Assembly (NCBI GenBank): GCA_028280715.1
Contig: JANQLG010000004.1
Coordinates: 1-64,000 of the forward strand
DNA from: Spongiibacteraceae bacterium
GTDB taxonomy: Bacteria > Pseudomonadota > Gammaproteobacteria > Pseudomonadales > Dasaniaceae
Direction: 5' to 3'
Length of the DNA: 64,000 nt
Shown in pieces: positions 1-8,749 of the stretch. The first letter of the stretch is position 1. Each line of letters starts with the position of its first letter. A model generated the notes under the pieces. That model was given only the letters and a program-made list of their open reading frames with translations. It searched no databases and was not told the DNA's origin. A program made the translations under genes and the position numbers.

Positions 1-367
<367 letters not shown>

Positions 368-562
368 TATAATGAAGTGGTTTTACAAACACAGTTCATT
401 GTAGGTAAGCCAAGAAACGAAGTGATCACGCTATATAAATAGCGAAGCTCGGATCGTACGATCGAGAAATTACCGTGTTGATATCAGCTTAATTACCGAC
501 CCTATTTGTTGACGGAGGCAGTCTTAAGACAAGATGTGAGACCTGCGACAACAAGCCAGTTT

Positions 563-678
563 GCCTGGCGACCATAGAGAAGTGGAACCACCTGACCCCA
601 TCCCGAACTCAGTAGTGAAACGCTTCATCGCCGATGGTAGTGTGGGGTTTCCCCATGTGAGAGTAGGTCATCGCCAGA
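563..678 (+). rRNA. rrf: 5S ribosomal RNA
   Basis: A full-length 5S gene of about 116 nt. It opens with GCCTGGCGACCATAG and contains the conserved CCACCTGACCCCATCCCGAA and GATGGTAGTGTGGGG blocks. It closes with GAGTAGGTCATCGCCAG, whose end pairs with the 5' end to form helix I. It lies directly downstream of 23S in the same operon and is followed by a strong terminator. Confidence 0.97.
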
Positions 679-688
679 CTTCGATTAA

Positions 689-727
689 TAAAAAAGGCTC
701 AACCCTAGTGGTTGGGCCTTTTTTATT
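689..727 (+). terminator. Rho-independent terminator of the rrn operon
   Basis: An A-run is followed by a GC-rich hairpin (GGCTCAACCC, short loop, GGTTGGGCC) and a T-run. The A-run and T-run are symmetrical, so it could work in both directions. It begins about 10 nt after the 5S gene. Confidence 0.93.
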
Positions 728-782
728 AATGGGATTGTGATGTTCTTCTTTCTACTACAATCGGGCTCATGTGACGCAGCCT

Positions 783-888
783 GTGCCAATGGCACGGCGG
801 AGAAGCACCGAAGGCGTCCCGAAGGGAAAGCGAGCACTGCTCGCTTCTTACTGTAGGTCATACCCATAGCACTCGCTTCGCTCATGGG
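783..888. repeat. Cluster of short palindromes after the rrn operon
   Basis: There are three inverted repeats in about 100 bp: GTGCC-AAT-GGCAC at 783–795, AAGCGAGC-ACT-GCTCGCTT at 828–846, and an imperfect CCCATAGC…GCTCATGGG hairpin at about 862–888. No ORF is supported here. The layout resembles REP/BIME-type palindromic DNA. Whether it recurs elsewhere in the genome cannot be seen from this window. Confidence 0.55.
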
Positions 889-913
889 GCAGGCTCTCGC
901 CAAGCTTCAAATT

Positions 914-950
914 AAAAACCCGAGATTCATCTGAGTTTCGGGTTTTTTTA
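914..950. terminator. Bidirectional terminator (second rrn terminator / end of the atoE-like gene)
   Basis: A hairpin AACCCGAGATTCA / TGAGTTTCGGGTT is flanked by an A-run and a T-run. It serves the rrn side on the plus strand. It also lies just past the end of the minus-strand transporter gene that stops at 1004. Confidence 0.85.
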
Positions 951-1003
951 TGGATTAGGTGTTAGCCTCAGCGAGGCGATGCCCTATGGTCAGATCCAAA
1001 GCG

Positions 1004-2353
1004 TTATCCCGCCCCCATAATCAATAATCCACCAGCGAAAATAACGCCAGTGACCAGAAGAATGACCACGGTGTATCCCATGATTTGCCGTAGATGCAAT
1101 CCGGCAATGGCAAGCAAAGGTATGGTCCAGAAGGGCTGGATCATATTAGTCCACTGATCGCCATAAGCCACCGCTAACACAATAATTGAGGGGTCAACGT
1201 TCAGTTGCATTGCTGCTTCAGTAAAAATTGGGCCTTGCACAGCCCATTGCCCGCCACCAGAGGGTACAAAGATATTAACGATTCCCGCTGCCAAAAAAGC
1301 GGCTAATCCCAGAGTTTTGTCCGAAGCGATGTTAACAAACCAATCGGAAATCACGCCTGCTAGCCCTGTAGTAATCATCATACCCAACACGCCTGCATAA
1401 AAAGGATACTGCAGAACAATAGGGCCAATGGTGGTGCTAGCTTTTTCAATGAGTCGTACGTAATGTAATGGTGATCTGGCTAACAGAAGACCTAAGCCGA
1501 TAAATGACCAGTTGACGACATCAAGCGTAAGAAAAAATCCTTTTTCTATCATGCTTGAGGCCAAGTAAATCAGTAAGGTTAAACCGGGTATTAATGATAG
1601 TAGGCGTAGGTTGTCTAATTTTGTTGCTAGAGTGTTAGCTGATTTATCGACTCGTTCTTCCTGATTGTTATCTTCTAACAGGTTTGTATCAACTTCGATA
1701 ATTTCTTTGTCATCGGGCCGCATCATTGGGCAAACAATGGTAATTGCGATTAGGGTAGCGAGGACTACTAATCCGTTACTTAAACTAAAAATAGTGTCGG
1801 TAATTGGAATAATACCGATGGAGCTTTCTAATGTATGTCCAGGTGTAGCAACGAATAGCCCTGCAGAAGAGGAATATCCCATATGCCAAACTACAAAGCC
1901 TGCATAGGCTGATGCCACTAGAAGAGGATAATGCACTTTAATGCCTCGACGGCTGCATTCAATGGCAACTTGGCGGGCGATGGTGGCACCGGCGATTAAT
2001 CCCAGTGCCCATGCTATTAAGGAACCGATACCAGCTGAGCAAGCGACTAACGCATAGGCTGAAGCAGCATTGCGTGGTAATGAGCCAATCGCGCGTAAAA
2101 TCTTTTGTACCCGATCGGTGTGCGCTAGCGCATGTGCAGCAAGCAGGGTAATACTCATTTGCGCGGTAAAGGTCAGTAAGGCAGGAAGGCCATCGCCCCA
2201 AGCGATTAATGCGCTATTGGGCGTTGCGTCAGTGAATAGCAGTGCTGCTACAAAGGTAATCAGTGACATTAAAACAGCAAAAATAAAGGGGTCGGGGTAG
2301 TAACGTTCTACCATCACAGTGAATGGCTTGATTAACCAGGCAGGAATTTTCAT
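1004..2353 (-). CDS. Short-chain fatty acid transporter, AtoE family
   Basis: A 449-residue, highly hydrophobic inner-membrane protein with about ten or more membrane segments. The N-terminus (MKIPAWLIKPFTVMVERYYP, then D-P-F-I-F-A-V-L) and the conserved FVPSGGGQWAVQGP block near residue 370 match the AtoE family. E. coli AtoE (about 440 aa) carries short-chain fatty acids such as acetoacetate and butyrate. The family is clear; the substrate is inferred. It is transcribed divergently from the nitronate monooxygenase/acyl-CoA ligase pair across a roughly 200-bp AT-rich gap. That arrangement fits uptake of a small acid that the ligase then activates with CoA. Its 3' end faces the terminator at 914–950. 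Confidence 0.9.
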   Translation of the reverse strand: MKIPAWLIKPFTVMVERYYPDPFIFAVLMSLITFVAALLFTDATPNSALIAWGDGLPALLTFTAQMSITLLAAHALAHTDRVQKILRAIGSLPRNAASAYALVACSAGIGSLIAWALGLIAGATIARQVAIECSRRGIKVHYPLLVASAYAGFVVWHMGYSSSAGLFVATPGHTLESSIGIIPITDTIFSLSNGLVVLATLIAITIVCPMMRPDDKEIIEVDTNLLEDNNQEERVDKSANTLATKLDNLRLLSLIPGLTLLIYLASSMIEKGFFLTLDVVNWSFIGLGLLLARSPLHYVRLIEKASTTIGPIVLQYPFYAGVLGMMITTGLAGVISDWFVNIASDKTLGLAAFLAAGIVNIFVPSGGGQWAVQGPIFTEAAMQLNVDPSIIVLAVAYGDQWTNMIQPFWTIPLLAIAGLHLRQIMGYTVVILLVTGVIFAGGLLIMGAG

Positions 2354-2554
2354 TGCTGTATTTTCTCTACATTATTATTTTGTTTTTTATTTAACGTTGA
2401 TCAGATTATGTTATTTTTATGCAGAAGGTTAATAACTATTTAGAATTTAGTAAACTTATCGTTAAAGAAAATCCTTTTGCAAATAATAATTTAAATTTAA
2501 TCATTAAATATAATGATTACCTTAAATCACTGATTTTTATAACCAGGTATTTTT

Positions 2555-3514
2555 ATGTCTTCTTCTCCTACTTTTGAATCCATCAAGCGCCGACTCAAGG
2601 TGCCAGTTATTCAGGCACCGATGTTTTTAGTATCAGGTCCTGAGATGGTTATTGCGGCTTGTCATTCGGGAGTGATTGGCAGTTTTCCAGCAAGTAACGC
2701 AAGAACTGTGGAAGATTTAGAGCAGTGGTACTGCACTATCAATCAACAAGTGACCAAAGACCATGCGCCTTGGGCTGCCAATGTTATTGTTCATAAAAGT
2801 AATCCCCGTGCAGAGCAGGAACTGCAGCTGATTTATAAATACCAGCCAGAAATTATTATCACTGCACTGGGTAGTCCGACTTCTGTCATTGAAGAAGCCC
2901 ATAAATATGGTGGTTTGGTATTTGCCGACGTGGGCAGTCCCAGGCATGCCAAGCGCGCAGTAGAAGCGGGTGCAGATGGTTTGATCATCCTTTGTGCTGG
3001 AGCGGGGGGCTATACGGGCACTCTGTCACCTTTTGCCTTTGTAGAAGAAGTGCGCCGCTTTTTTGATGGCCCTTTAGTGGTATCAGGAAGTATTAATACG
3101 GGGCGTAATGTCAGAGCTGTGGAAGTGATGGGCGCAGATTTGGCTTATATGGGTACCCAATATTTGGCTACTGAAGAGAGCATGGCGAGCAGTGAGTATA
3201 AAGAAATGTTGGTTAATGCTACCAGTGCAGACATTTTGGTTTCTGATCGTGTCACCGGGCAGGTGGCCAGTTGGCTAGTGCCATCATTGATCGCTAATGG
3301 TTTTGATCCAGATAATTTACCAGAAAAATGTGAATTTGATTTTTCTTCGATGCTGGATGTCAAAAAATGGAAAGCCCTTTGGTCTGCTGGGCATGGTGTT
3401 AGCCAAGTCACTGCTGTACGTTCTATTGAGGATGTTACTCGTCAAATTGAGAAGGAATATCAAAACGCAATAGAGGCTGAGCGGAGCTTTCTTCACCTCC
3501 TGCAGAGCTCTTGA
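2555..3514 (+). CDS. Nitronate monooxygenase family protein (NPD/FMN-dependent)
   Basis: A 319-residue TIM-barrel flavoprotein of the nitronate monooxygenase (formerly 2-nitropropane dioxygenase) family. Visible landmarks are VPVIQAPMFLVSGPEMVIAA at the N-terminus, the FMN phosphate-binding CAGAGGYTG near residue 149, and GADLAYMGTQYLATEE near residue 195. The family oxidises alkyl nitronates using FMN and oxygen. Several members sit beside acyl-CoA genes and have unknown substrates, so the specific reaction is not claimed. The acyl-CoA ligase gene starts about 50 bp downstream, which suggests co-transcription. Confidence 0.88.
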   Translation: MSSSPTFESIKRRLKVPVIQAPMFLVSGPEMVIAACHSGVIGSFPASNARTVEDLEQWYCTINQQVTKDHAPWAANVIVHKSNPRAEQELQLIYKYQPEIIITALGSPTSVIEEAHKYGGLVFADVGSPRHAKRAVEAGADGLIILCAGAGGYTGTLSPFAFVEEVRRFFDGPLVVSGSINTGRNVRAVEVMGADLAYMGTQYLATEESMASSEYKEMLVNATSADILVSDRVTGQVASWLVPSLIANGFDPDNLPEKCEFDFSSMLDVKKWKALWSAGHGVSQVTAVRSIEDVTRQIEKEYQNAIEAERSFLHLLQSS

Positions 3515-3567
3515 ACATTTTTTCATAGCTTTTGAGCAATACCATTAATAATAAAAGAGATAACCCA

Positions 3568-5127
3568 ATGCAATATAACTTAAATGATCTTATTGAGGCT
3601 CATGTCGATAACAAGCCGAATCATTTGGCGTTAACGGGTGCTGGAGGTGATTTTAGCTATGCCGAGCTAAAGCAGCAAAGCCGAAAAATTGCCAATCAAT
3701 TATTACAGAAAGGCTTCAAAAAAGGTGTCCGTTTTGCATTATTTTCACCGAATGATAGTAGAGCTGTCATTGCTGAATTAGGTGGCTTCCGTATCGGTGC
3801 TACCTGGTGCGTCATCAATATGCGCAATACTGTTGAGGACAACATCAGCATTCTGTCGCGAGGAGCTTGTGACATTTTATTTTTTCATAGCTCTGTGGAG
3901 CAGGATGCGCAACAAATTATTAACCAGGTATCGTCAATCAAACTGGCTTTATGTATCGATAAAAAAACAGACAATCATCAGTACCTGTTTGATTGGTCGT
4001 CAGCAGCTGAGAGCAGTAAGCCGGCTATTGAAGTGGATCAAATTAATGACATCGGTTATCAGGGCAGTACCGGCGGTACTACGGGCTTACCTAAGCTCAC
4101 ACAATCCGGACATGTTCTCATTACAGCAGCAGCGAAAACTTTCGCAGAACTAATGCCTGTCGCAGAGGGTGTGCGTAATCTTGCGGTAGCGCCTATCACA
4201 CACGCAGGGGGAATGGTCTGTTTTGGTTGCCTTGTAGCTGGTGGTACCAATGTCATGATGGCTAAACCGGAACCGGATCTGATTGTGGATTTATTGGAGC
4301 GTGAACGTATCACTACGATTTTTCTACCGCCTACATTGGTTTATGTGTTACTTAAAATTCCCGGTATTGAAACGCGCGATTTTAGTCATCTCCGATATTT
4401 GTTGACAGCTGGAGCGCCCATTGCCGCTGACAAAGTCGCTGAAGCAACTAATCTATTCGGTAATGTGATGTGTCAGGGGTTAGGGCAGACTGAAGCCGGT
4501 TTCCCATTAACTTTCATCAGTCCAGAAGAGACTGCTGAAGCAATTGCCAGCCCTGAGAAACATCATCGATTAGCTTCCTGCGGCAAAAAGACTGCTTTAT
4601 TGAGTGAACTGGCCATCATGGATGAAGATGGCAATCTGCTGACTCTTGGTGAGCAGGGGGAAATTGTCATGCGAGGTGATCCCGTTATGAAGGGGTATCT
4701 CGGTGATGATAATGCAACGGCCGATATTCAAAAATATGGTTGGCATCATACCGGTGATGTGGGGTATCTGGATGAAGAGGGCTATCTCTATGTTAACGAC
4801 CGTATCCGAGATTTAATTATTTCTGGTGGGTTTAATATTTTTCCCCATGAAGTTGAGTCAGTTATTTTAATTCACCCCTCAGTACAAGAATGTGCCGTAG
4901 TGGGTGTACAAGATGAAAAATGGGGAGAAATGGTAGTAGCAGCCATTGAGCTGGCGCCTGATGCTGAATTTGATGAGGGCCAACTTATTACCTTTTGCAA
5001 AGAGAAAATGGGTAGTATGAAGGCGCCAAAGCAATTTGTAGTATTTGAAGCACTACCGAGAAGTCCTGTAGGAAAAGTACTGAAAAGAGAAATTCGTCGA
5101 ATATTGAATGAAGTTGATATGGAATAG
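3568..5127 (+). CDS. Acyl-CoA synthetase / AMP-dependent ligase
   Basis: A 519-residue member of the adenylate-forming (ANL) superfamily, which activates a carboxylic acid to acyl-AMP and then to acyl-CoA. The phosphate-binding loop GSTGGTTGLPK lies near residue 165. The hinge block DRIRDLIISGGFNIFPHEVE and the C-terminal catalytic lysine in SPVGKVLKREIR are intact. The ATG at 3568 is chosen because AAGAGA lies 8 nt upstream; an in-frame TTG at 3532 would add 12 unconserved residues. It follows the nitronate monooxygenase gene by about 50 bp. The acid substrate cannot be read from sequence, although the nearby AtoE-type transporter hints at a short-chain acid. Confidence 0.92.
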   Translation: MQYNLNDLIEAHVDNKPNHLALTGAGGDFSYAELKQQSRKIANQLLQKGFKKGVRFALFSPNDSRAVIAELGGFRIGATWCVINMRNTVEDNISILSRGACDILFFHSSVEQDAQQIINQVSSIKLALCIDKKTDNHQYLFDWSSAAESSKPAIEVDQINDIGYQGSTGGTTGLPKLTQSGHVLITAAAKTFAELMPVAEGVRNLAVAPITHAGGMVCFGCLVAGGTNVMMAKPEPDLIVDLLERERITTIFLPPTLVYVLLKIPGIETRDFSHLRYLLTAGAPIAADKVAEATNLFGNVMCQGLGQTEAGFPLTFISPEETAEAIASPEKHHRLASCGKKTALLSELAIMDEDGNLLTLGEQGEIVMRGDPVMKGYLGDDNATADIQKYGWHHTGDVGYLDEEGYLYVNDRIRDLIISGGFNIFPHEVESVILIHPSVQECAVVGVQDEKWGEMVVAAIELAPDAEFDEGQLITFCKEKMGSMKAPKQFVVFEALPRSPVGKVLKREIRRILNEVDME

Positions 5128-5175
5128 AGTGTGAATTAACAAACTGTTAAATGTTATTAAGGAATTAAATTAATA

Positions 5176-5379
5176 ATGATTTTTAAACCGGGGACAAAAG
5201 TAAAGCTGATTTCTACAGGTGAGGTAGGTGTTATTATTCATTCTTGGACAAATCAGGAATTAGATGCAACGGACTACCATATAGCGTTCTATGGTAGCGA
5301 GTTTCCAAAAGCCGAGCCTAAAGAACCACCTTATGTACTCAGCTATCTAGAAACATCACTAGAAAAAGTTAATGAGTAA
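5176..5379 (+). CDS. Small conserved-looking protein, function unknown (67 aa)
   Basis: A 67-residue acidic protein that begins MIFKPGTKVKLISTGEVGVI and has no signal peptide or membrane segment. The start resembles the small beta-barrel folds of KOW/SH3-like proteins (G-T-K-V-K-L, then G-x-V-G-V-I), but this is only an impression. GGAATTAAAT upstream offers a weak ribosome site. Its stop codon overlaps the ATG of the broken mini-gene at 5372 by 8 bases, suggesting the two were once translationally coupled. I do not recognise the family. Confidence 0.6.
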   Translation: MIFKPGTKVKLISTGEVGVIIHSWTNQELDATDYHIAFYGSEFPKAEPKEPPYVLSYLETSLEKVNE

Positions 5380-5501
5380 AAAATTAAGTCCGCAACAATT
5401 TAACAAGCAAGCCAAAGCCATCCTTCGAGCTGGATGCAATAAAGAGTGCCTTTCATCGTGGCGTTAGACGCTATAAAAATAAGGCTAGCAATCCGATGTA
5501 A
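5372..5501 (+). pseudogene. Frameshifted mini-gene (about 43 codons)
   Basis: The ATG at 5372 opens a frame reading MSKKLSPQQFNKQAKAILR that ends at a TAG at 5465–5467. From 5427 the +1 frame reads ELDAIKSAFHRGVRRYKNK, then A-S-N-P-M and a stop at 5499–5501. The two halves have matching hydrophilic, lysine/arginine-rich character and join smoothly at CTTCGAG (about 5423–5429), as expected for a single-base indel in a small basic protein. It overlaps the upstream gene's stop by 8 bp. A sequencing error is an equally simple explanation. Confidence 0.45.
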
Positions 5502-5633
5502 AAGAATATTCTTTTAATTTGTACCACCACATCTGAGCATGAGTTTGATGACTTGTGACGATGTTGGCGGAAGTTAGGTAGTAAAGTTGATTACTATAAT
5601 CAATAATGTTCCACCAAATTTGGGGCAATCGCT

Positions 5634-7817
5634 ATGGAACGATTTCGTATCCCGAGAGGTTGGATTTTATTTTTATCTGTTACCCTATTGTTAGCAGCCT
5701 GTGGCGGCGGAGGTGGTAGTGGCGGTTCATCAACGCCACCTGATTCCAATCCCGACAATCTTACCAATGCGCTGACTCGAGTTAGTAATTCGATTTGTAT
5801 TGCACCTTCAAGTCCTTCTTCAGAAACTTCATTCATTATTCAACAAGCTTTTCCTGCATTAGAAGCATTGTCTGGTTTGGTTGGTTTATATCAATCGCCG
5901 GATAACAACAATATATGGTACGCGGTGTTACAGGAAGGGCGTGTCGTGCAGTTTAATAATTTAGCTACAGCCACTACGCTTACTGAATTTATAGATATTT
6001 CAAACCAAGTGCGTAACCAAGGCGAAATGGGTTTATTGGGATTAGCTTTTAGTCCCGACTTTGCAATTAACGGCGAGTTTTATCTCTCATATAATAATAA
6101 CAACGCCTCAGGAGAGTCCACAATTTCTCGATTCACCAGTGACGGTTCGTTACCGGTAAATACTGGAACAGAAGAAGTAGTGTTAACACTGTCTCAATCG
6201 GCAGGTAATCATAACGGTGGTCATATTGCCTTTGGTCCTGATGGCATGTTGTACATCGGATTTGGCGATGGTGGTGGTGCTAATGATCAATTTGGTCATG
6301 GGCAAAATACCCTGTCTTGGCATGGCGCAATATTACGTATTGACGTACGAAATGTGGCGACTTATACCGTACCGCCGGACAATCCTTTTGTTGGCGACCC
6401 CAATGTACTCGATGAAATTTATGCCTATGGATTACGAAATCCCTGGCAATGGAGCTTTGATAGCGAAACTGGAAATCTCTGGTTAGGTGATGTTGGTCAA
6501 GGCTCTTATGAAGAAGTCGATATAGTCAATGCCGGTGATAATCTCGGCTGGCCAATTATGGAAGGCAATAGCTGTTTTCAATCTAATAACTGCGATACCA
6601 CAGGCCTTACCTTACCTGTTGCAGAATATGATCATAACAATGGTGATTGTTCAATTAGTGGTGGGTATGTTTATCGGGGTAGTGAAGAACCTAACCTTTC
6701 TGCACACTACATTTATGGTGACTTTTGCACTGGTAATATATGGACGACAGTGGAGCAGCCAAATAATGTCTTTGTCACTGAACCATTGTTGGCAAGTGGC
6801 CTATCCATTTCAGGGTTTGCACAAAGTAATACCGGTGAAGTGTATGTGCTGAACTATTTTGGATCAGCTGGAAACGGCATATACAAAATTGCTAGTCAGA
6901 ATTCCGGATCATCTGACAATATCCCATCGACCTTATCGGCCACTGGCTGTTTTGTATCAACTGCTGATAAGACAGTAGCAGCTCCCGTAGTGCCATACAC
7001 TGTTATTAGCGAACTTTGGTCAGATGGTTTAGAAAAGGAACGATATTTTGCCATACCGGATAACAGTGAAATCGATTTAATAAATAATGAAGATTTTGAA
7101 TTTCCAGTGGGCAGTATTTTAATTAAACATTTTATTTTTAACGGACGTTATTTAGAAACGCGATTACTGATGCGACATAGTAACAGTTGGGGCGGTTATG
7201 CCTATGAATGGAATGACAATCAAGACGACGCAACGTTATTACCAGGTAGCACCACAATTGATACCGGTACTTTCATTCATACGGTTCCATCTAGAGGACA
7301 ATGCTTCGAGTGCCATACCGGATCTGCTAACGTATCGCTTGGATTGGAAACCCACCAGTTAAATAGCGACTATTTATATCCAAGCAGTATCACAGCAAAT
7401 CAATTGACCGCGCTAGATGAAGCGGGGTTTACAGGTTTTGATACTAGCGTACTATCGCCAGTGAGCATGGCTGCTATCGATGACTTTAACCAAGATTTAG
7501 AAACGCGAGTCCGCAGTTATTTGCATAGTAATTGCAGTGGTTGTCATCGTCCGGGAGGGCCCGGATCATCAATAGATTTAAGACTATCAACTGCACTTGC
7601 TGACACTGGAACATGTGACCAGTTGCCATCAAACGGAGATCTCGGCATAGCCAATGCGCGGTTGATTACTCCGGGAGATGCGAATCGTTCCATAATATTA
7701 GCTCGCATGAACACACTTGATAATAATCGAATGCCACCAGTCGGCAGTAGTGTTGTGGATCAAACTGCCATTGTCGAAGTTAGTAGCTGGATCAATGGTC
7801 TTAGTGGGTGTAATTAG
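5634..7817 (+). CDS. PQQ-type sugar dehydrogenase lipoprotein fused to a di-heme cytochrome c region
   Basis: A 727-residue exported lipoprotein. The signal peptide ends in LLAAC (Cys23) and is followed by a Gly/Ser linker. Residues of about 70–430 form a glucose/sorbosone dehydrogenase beta-propeller: GLLGLAFSPDF, NHNGGHIAFGPDGMLYIGFG and YAYGLRNPWQWSFD are typical. The C-terminal third has two heme-c motifs, CFECH (557–561) and CSGCH (634–638), in a region resembling PA14-less di-heme SO2930-type proteins. Family knowledge suggests periplasmic oxidation of a sugar or alcohol with direct electron transfer through the hemes. PQQ dependence and substrate are inferred. It appears monocistronic. 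Confidence 0.86.
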   Translation: MERFRIPRGWILFLSVTLLLAACGGGGGSGGSSTPPDSNPDNLTNALTRVSNSICIAPSSPSSETSFIIQQAFPALEALSGLVGLYQSPDNNNIWYAVLQEGRVVQFNNLATATTLTEFIDISNQVRNQGEMGLLGLAFSPDFAINGEFYLSYNNNNASGESTISRFTSDGSLPVNTGTEEVVLTLSQSAGNHNGGHIAFGPDGMLYIGFGDGGGANDQFGHGQNTLSWHGAILRIDVRNVATYTVPPDNPFVGDPNVLDEIYAYGLRNPWQWSFDSETGNLWLGDVGQGSYEEVDIVNAGDNLGWPIMEGNSCFQSNNCDTTGLTLPVAEYDHNNGDCSISGGYVYRGSEEPNLSAHYIYGDFCTGNIWTTVEQPNNVFVTEPLLASGLSISGFAQSNTGEVYVLNYFGSAGNGIYKIASQNSGSSDNIPSTLSATGCFVSTADKTVAAPVVPYTVISELWSDGLEKERYFAIPDNSEIDLINNEDFEFPVGSILIKHFIFNGRYLETRLLMRHSNSWGGYAYEWNDNQDDATLLPGSTTIDTGTFIHTVPSRGQCFECHTGSANVSLGLETHQLNSDYLYPSSITANQLTALDEAGFTGFDTSVLSPVSMAAIDDFNQDLETRVRSYLHSNCSGCHRPGGPGSSIDLRLSTALADTGTCDQLPSNGDLGIANARLITPGDANRSIILARMNTLDNNRMPPVGSSVVDQTAIVEVSSWINGLSGCN

Positions 7818-7845
7818 AAATTTTTAAAATAACTTCACCACATTT

Positions 7846-7876
7846 CGCCATAATTCCTCATTAAGCCTCCCCAATC
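7846..7876 (+). promoter_or_regulatory. Candidate PdsR box upstream of pdsO
   Basis: CGCCATAATTC followed by degenerate 10-bp units lies 80–110 bp upstream of the pdsO start. The first 11 bases are identical to the box upstream of the sortase target gene at 34303. The same element occurs before pdsR and the lipoprotein hydrolase. It is the weakest of the four copies. Confidence 0.45.
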
Positions 7877-7957
7877 TCGCCTCAATGAAGTCTATTTTAG
7901 CGAGTTTAATAATCCTCGAGCGTTAATTATTTTTCTTATTCAATCGAGGGTTCAATC

Positions 7958-8659
7958 ATGAAAAAAGCTATTTTACTGAGTTCAATTTTATGCCTTGGTG
8001 CAGCGCCGGTGGCTATGGCCGATGACGCGGGGATTTCGACAAATACCAAACAAGCCAGTGTAGTGATCGGCAGTTTTGTAACAGGTTTTATTGCCGGTGG
8101 CCCTTTGGGTGGTATGGCCGGATTAGTTGCTGGTGATTGGTTAGGCAAACAGGTAATAGAGGCCGATCAAACTGATGCGATGGAAGAGCAGTTAGCAGAA
8201 GCTAATAACCAGTTGATACAGTTAACGGAAAAACTTGCCCGGGCAGAAATCACCAGTCAACAATTTGCGCAGATTGCATTAGATCAGTTGCAGTTAGAAC
8301 TATTGTTTAAAACCGGTGATAGTGCACTCACACTGTCTGGACAAAAACGAATGGCTTATCTGGCAGATTTCCTAGTAAAAAATCCAGCACTTAATATTCG
8401 TTTAGATGGATACGCTGATCCCCGCGGTGATGCCGATTACAATCTTACATTATCTGGTGAGCGGGTGCGGTCGGTAGCACAATTGTTGGCAGCAAATGGC
8501 GTTGACCAGTCGCGTATTGATATTTATTCACATGGTGCCAGTCAATCTAAAGCCATTAATGGTGATTACGATAGTTATGCGATGGAACGTGTGGTGAAAA
8601 TACAATTGACTAAGGGCGATGAGATGGAAACCTACGCTCAAGTAACGATTGCCCGATAA
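7958..8659 (+). CDS. pdsO: Sortase-associated OmpA-like protein PdsO
   Basis: A 233-residue envelope protein. It has a signal peptide ending near AMADD, then a glycine-rich hydrophobic stretch at about 45–70 (FVTGFIAGGPLGGMAGLVAG), a coiled-coil-like segment at about 72–105, and a C-terminal OmpA domain. The OmpA domain shows the peptidoglycan-binding landmarks GYADPRGDADYN and LSGERVRSV. This order matches PdsO of the proteobacterial dedicated sortase system (TIGR03789, as I recall). It is the convergent neighbour of the histidine kinase gene and ends at its own terminator. It probably tethers the sortase machinery to the cell wall, but its role is not experimentally established to my knowledge. 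Confidence 0.87.
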   Translation: MKKAILLSSILCLGAAPVAMADDAGISTNTKQASVVIGSFVTGFIAGGPLGGMAGLVAGDWLGKQVIEADQTDAMEEQLAEANNQLIQLTEKLARAEITSQQFAQIALDQLQLELLFKTGDSALTLSGQKRMAYLADFLVKNPALNIRLDGYADPRGDADYNLTLSGERVRSVAQLLAANGVDQSRIDIYSHGASQSKAINGDYDSYAMERVVKIQLTKGDEMETYAQVTIAR

Positions 8660-8681
8660 TAATAAAAGGAGGTGAAGTGTT

Positions 8682-8706
8682 GCCCGGTGGTTGCCGGGCT
8701 TTTTTG
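8682..8706 (+). terminator. Rho-independent terminator after pdsO
   Basis: GCCCGG and CCGGGC (8682–8699) form a hairpin followed by a run of six Ts from 8700. It lies between the convergent pdsO and histidine kinase genes. Confidence 0.88.
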
Positions 8707-8749
8707 TTTTTTATTTTGGTTCTTAATGTAAAAAATTATAACGCGAGAA

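Noticed and set aside
368-562. 23S–5S spacer checked for a tRNA gene
   Set aside because: No cloverleaf with T-loop (GGTTCRA) was found.
685-903. 72-codon minus-strand frame after the 5S gene
   Set aside because: It runs through the rrn terminator and palindromes and has no protein-like features.
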